Origin: an uncultured Collinsella sp.
GTDB taxonomy: Bacteria > Actinomycetota > Coriobacteriia > Coriobacteriales > Coriobacteriaceae
Direction of reading: 5' to 3'
NCBI GenBank assembly: GCA_937896835.1
Contig: CALBOJ010000016.1
Span: 1-10,035, forward strand
Length of the DNA stretch: 10,035 nt
Part shown: piece by piece, positions 8,461 to 10,035 of the stretch
How the letters are laid out: every line of letters starts with the position of its first letter
Position numbering within the stretch: the first letter of the stretch is position 1
The notes under the pieces: model-generated
The model's input: only the letters and a program-made list of their open reading frames with translations
The model's database searches: none
What the model was told of the DNA's origin: nothing
Program-made: the position numbers and the translations under genes

Positions 8461-9264
8461 CTACTCCTCCTCTGCGACCTCCTCCGCCTCGGAGACATAC
8501 ACGGCGGTAAGGACCGTGAAGACGTAAGCCTGGATAGCGCCGACCACAAGCTCGATCGCATAGATCAGGATGAGGATGGCAAGCCAGGCCAGCGAAGGCA
8601 GGGCGCCGACGGCGTGCGCCGCGGAAACCTGCTGAAGCAGCGGCTGCATGAACATGCTCGCCATGATGGCGAACGAGCCCATGACCACGTGTCCTGCGAA
8701 CATGTTGCAGAACAGACGGACGGCGAGCGTGATGAGGCGCAGGAAGGTCGAGAAAAGCTCGACGACCCACACGAGCACGTTCATCGGGAAGCTCACGCCC
8801 TGCGGGGCGAGGCTCTTGATGTAGCCGATCACGCCGTGAGCCTTGCATCCGTAGTAGATGAAGTACACGAAGGCGAAAATGGCGAGTGCGGCGGTGGAGC
8901 CGATTGCGCCGGTGCCGGGCTTCATTCCCGGGATCAGGCCGATCATGTTATTGATCAGGATGAACAGGAAAAGCGAGCACAGGAACGGGAAGTGCTTCTT
9001 CCAGTTCTCACCCACGACGCCCTTGCCGATATCGTTCTCGACGTACTCGATGATGTACTCGAAACCGTTGACGAAGAAGCCCTTGGGAACCAGGGTCTGC
9101 TTCTTCTTGAACACGGCCAGGACGATCAGGAGCACGATCGTGGAGACGATCAGCCAAAACGAGTACTGCGTGATGCCGCAGCTCAGATCGCCCACGACAG
9201 GGGTGGAGCTGAACTCGCTGACCAGATGATTAATCTCATCAGGCAGCTTTTCAAAAATTTCCAC
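8461..9264 (-). CDS. atpB: ATP synthase Fo subunit a
   Basis: Subunit a forms the two ion half-channels of Fo beside the c-ring. The 267-residue protein is of usual length and rich in membrane helices, for example about residues 34-51, 93-112, 122-139 and 225-255. The diagnostic segment LRLITLAVRLFCNMFAGH (about 175-192) holds the essential arginine R183 and N187, matching E. coli R210 and N214. The C-terminal helix motif AIELVVGAIQAYVFTVLTAV gives Q245, matching E. coli Q252. The E. coli pair Glu219/His245 appears here swapped as H192/E238, a known covariation in this family. The tail is acidic (EEVAEEE). The start is GTG at 9264, with AAAGG about six bases upstream. A 124-base spacer separates it from atpE. 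Identity is secure. Confidence 0.97.
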   Translation of the reverse strand: MEIFEKLPDEINHLVSEFSSTPVVGDLSCGITQYSFWLIVSTIVLLIVLAVFKKKQTLVPKGFFVNGFEYIIEYVENDIGKGVVGENWKKHFPFLCSLFLFILINNMIGLIPGMKPGTGAIGSTAALAIFAFVYFIYYGCKAHGVIGYIKSLAPQGVSFPMNVLVWVVELFSTFLRLITLAVRLFCNMFAGHVVMGSFAIMASMFMQPLLQQVSAAHAVGALPSLAWLAILILIYAIELVVGAIQAYVFTVLTAVYVSEAEEVAEEE

Positions 9265-9267
9265 GAC

Positions 9268-9579
9268 TTACCTTTCGACCTCATGAGGATCTCGCAGCGC
9301 CTTGACGACACGAACCGTGCAGGCAGCCATAAAGGCCACGAAGCCGATCGCCTCGCCCAGGAGGAACATGCGAAATGCCTCTCCGAACAACACAAACACA
9401 ACCAAGGTAAAGACGAGCAGGGCGATTGCCGAGACCGCCAGACTCACCATACCCTTGAGCATGTCCGCATTCTGTTTATCGTCAAGAACCGGCTTGAGCG
9501 TAAAGACAAAGGGAAGGAAGGCAATTGCGCCCGCGATGGCGCCTGCAACGATAGCGAGCAGATCGGCTATCTGAAACAC
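9268..9579 (-). CDS. atpI: AtpI-like small membrane protein of the ATP synthase operon
   Basis: This small hydrophobic protein is encoded first in the atp operon, the usual place of atpI. I start it at the GTG at 9579 (103 residues) because GAGG sits six bases upstream. Reading back in frame to a TTG at 9654 would give 128 residues but runs across the putative promoter. Three membrane segments are visible at about residues 4-25, 43-66 and 72-93. A charged loop (KPVLDDKQ) lies between the first two, and the tail is basic and charged. AtpI proteins are non-stoichiometric helpers, linked in other bacteria to assembly of the c-ring and to Mg2+ handling. The family is poorly conserved, so the name rests mainly on position, size and topology. 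The TAA stop is three bases before the atpB start, which suggests coupled translation. Confidence 0.7.
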   Translation of the reverse strand: MFQIADLLAIVAGAIAGAIAFLPFVFTLKPVLDDKQNADMLKGMVSLAVSAIALLVFTLVVFVLFGEAFRMFLLGEAIGFVAFMAACTVRVVKALRDPHEVER

Positions 9580-9585
9580 TGGCGT

Positions 9586-9589
9586 CCTC
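9586..9589 (-). promoter_or_regulatory. Shine-Dalgarno site that decides the atpI-like start
   Basis: The minus strand reads GAGG here, six bases before the GTG at 9577-9579. The alternative GTG at 9589-9591 has an AGG only three bases away. The upstream TTG at 9652-9654 has no visible ribosome site and lies upstream of the putative -10 box. The 9579 start is therefore preferred. Confidence 0.6.
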
Positions 9590-9640
9590 ACTTTCCTTTT
9601 TAACGCTTCACAGAACAGTTCCCGCCAAACATTGGTGACT

Positions 9641-9668
9641 ATTGTACGAGCCAATCGCTAAAGTACAA
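9641..9668 (-). promoter_or_regulatory. Putative sigma70-type promoter of the atp operon
   Basis: On the minus strand, TACAAT (complement of 9641-9646) matches the -10 consensus at five of six positions. A weak -35 element TTGTAC (9663-9668) lies 16 bases upstream. Transcription would start near 9634, giving a leader of about 55 bases before the GTG of the atpI-like gene. It is the best candidate in the 280-base gap between upp and the operon. A 6-bp inverted repeat (9667-9672 and 9680-9685) touches the -35 element. The start site is predicted only. Confidence 0.45.
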
Positions 9669-9739
9669 CCGAAAAAGCATCGGTTAATACGCACCTGTTC
9701 GTTTTCTTAAGACCTTCTTTATGCCGCAGGTACGGTAAT

Positions 9740-9771
9740 ACGTTTTTCTCGAACCCTGCAGGGCAAAACGT
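9740..9771. repeat. Inverted repeat with embedded 10-bp palindrome, upp-atp intergenic region
   Basis: ACGTTTT (9740-9746) and AAAACGT (9765-9771) form a 7-bp inverted repeat. It encloses the perfect palindrome CCCTGCAGGG (9754-9763). It lies between the upp hairpin and the putative atp promoter, about 70 bases upstream of the -35 box. It could be a second 3' structure of upp or a protein-binding site; the sequence alone does not decide. Confidence 0.35.
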
Positions 9772-9783
9772 CCGTTAACAGGA

Positions 9784-9818
9784 GTGCGCGCGGTCGCCTT
9801 TTGTTCGTCCGCGCGCAC
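9784..9818 (-). terminator. GC-rich hairpin downstream of upp, possible terminator
   Basis: A perfect 10-bp inverted repeat, GTGCGCGCGG (9784-9793) and CCGCGCGCAC (9809-9818), encloses a 15-base loop. It starts about 40 bases after the upp stop codon, where a transcript end is expected. No T-run follows on the minus strand, so it is not a textbook intrinsic terminator. It could be a Rho-dependent pause or a 3' end stabiliser. On the plus strand the flank is mildly T-rich. Confidence 0.4.
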
Positions 9819-9859
9819 CGTTTCTTCGTATTTGCAGCCGCGGCCGTTTAGCCCAGCGA

Positions 9860-10035
9860 CTAGAGCGTGCCGTAGATGCGGTCGCCGGCGTCGCCGAGGC
9901 CGGGAACGATGTAGGCAGCCTCGTTGAGATGGTCGTCGATGGCGCAGGTATAGATATGTACATCGGGATCCTTCTCGGTCAGCGACTTGAGGCCCTCGGG
10001 GGCCGCGACGATGCACAGCATGCGGATGTCCTTGA
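9860..10035 (-). CDS. upp: Uracil phosphoribosyltransferase, C-terminal part (5' end outside window)
   Basis: Only the last 57 complete codons and the TAG stop are inside the window; the gene continues past the right edge. UPRTase makes UMP from uracil and PRPP in the cytosol (pyrimidine salvage). The visible part carries the family's C-terminal signature: a VAAPEGL segment, then a DPDVHIYTCAID segment, then YIVPGLGDAGDRIYG just before the stop. The GLGDAGDR stretch is the hallmark uracil-binding end of bacterial Upp. The PRPP-binding loop would lie upstream and cannot be checked here. The gene is in the same orientation as the ATP synthase operon, and upp next to atp genes is also known from other Gram-positive genomes such as Bacillus. 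The 280 bases and hairpin between them suggest that upp is a separate transcription unit. Confidence 0.95.
   Translation of the reverse strand, partial: KDIRMLCIVAAPEGLKSLTEKDPDVHIYTCAIDDHLNEAAYIVPGLGDAGDRIYGTL

Noticed and set aside
8614..9603. 329-codon plus-strand frame opposite atpB and the atpI-like gene
   Set aside because: Its translation is a His/Asp/Glu/Gln-rich mirror of hydrophobic membrane codons. It is a shadow, not a gene.
9684..10016. Minus-strand frame of 110 codons running from upp into the upp-atp gap
   Set aside because: Its first half is an alternative frame of upp, and the rest covers the hairpin region. No ribosome site or known motif supports it.

Overview
This window reads as a chromosomal housekeeping region of a high-GC Gram-positive bacterium. 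All twelve genes I can support lie on the minus strand, so transcription runs from the right edge to the left. Gene content, moderately high GC, GTG and TTG starts and protein style suggest an actinobacterium, and I would guess Coriobacteriia (Collinsella or Olsenella-like). That placement is inference from recognition, not a computed result.

Layout in the direction of transcription. At the right edge is the 3' end of upp (uracil phosphoribosyltransferase), cut by the window. A 280-base non-coding stretch follows, with a GC-rich hairpin after upp and a plausible sigma70-type promoter (9641-9668). Next is a complete F1Fo ATP synthase operon in canonical order: an atpI-like membrane gene, atpB (a), atpE (c), atpF (b), atpH (delta), atpA (alpha), atpG (gamma), atpD (beta) and atpC (epsilon). 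Most junctions are overlaps or gaps of 3 to 15 bases; the exception is a 124-base spacer between atpB and atpE. A strong hairpin with a short T-run follows atpC. Then come murA (first committed step of peptidoglycan synthesis) and a LytR-CpsA-Psr (LCP) family membrane protein that probably attaches polymers to the cell wall. A perfect 12-bp inverted repeat follows the LCP stop codon.

How it works together: AtpB, AtpE and AtpF form the membrane ion channel, rotor ring and stator stalk. AtpA and AtpD with AtpG and AtpC form the catalytic head and central shaft, and AtpH joins head to stator. The c subunit lacks the known sodium ligands, so proton coupling is predicted. murA and the LCP gene are an envelope pair, perhaps co-transcribed with each other and possibly fed by readthrough from the atp operon.

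I found no mobile element, CRISPR array, RNA gene, defence system or other undescribed system. The points worth a second look are modest: a terminator-like hairpin so close to murA that no promoter fits between them, a signal-peptide-like N-terminus on subunit b, a 12 to 13-residue insertion in subunit alpha, a very short c subunit, and the unexplained atpB-atpE spacer.
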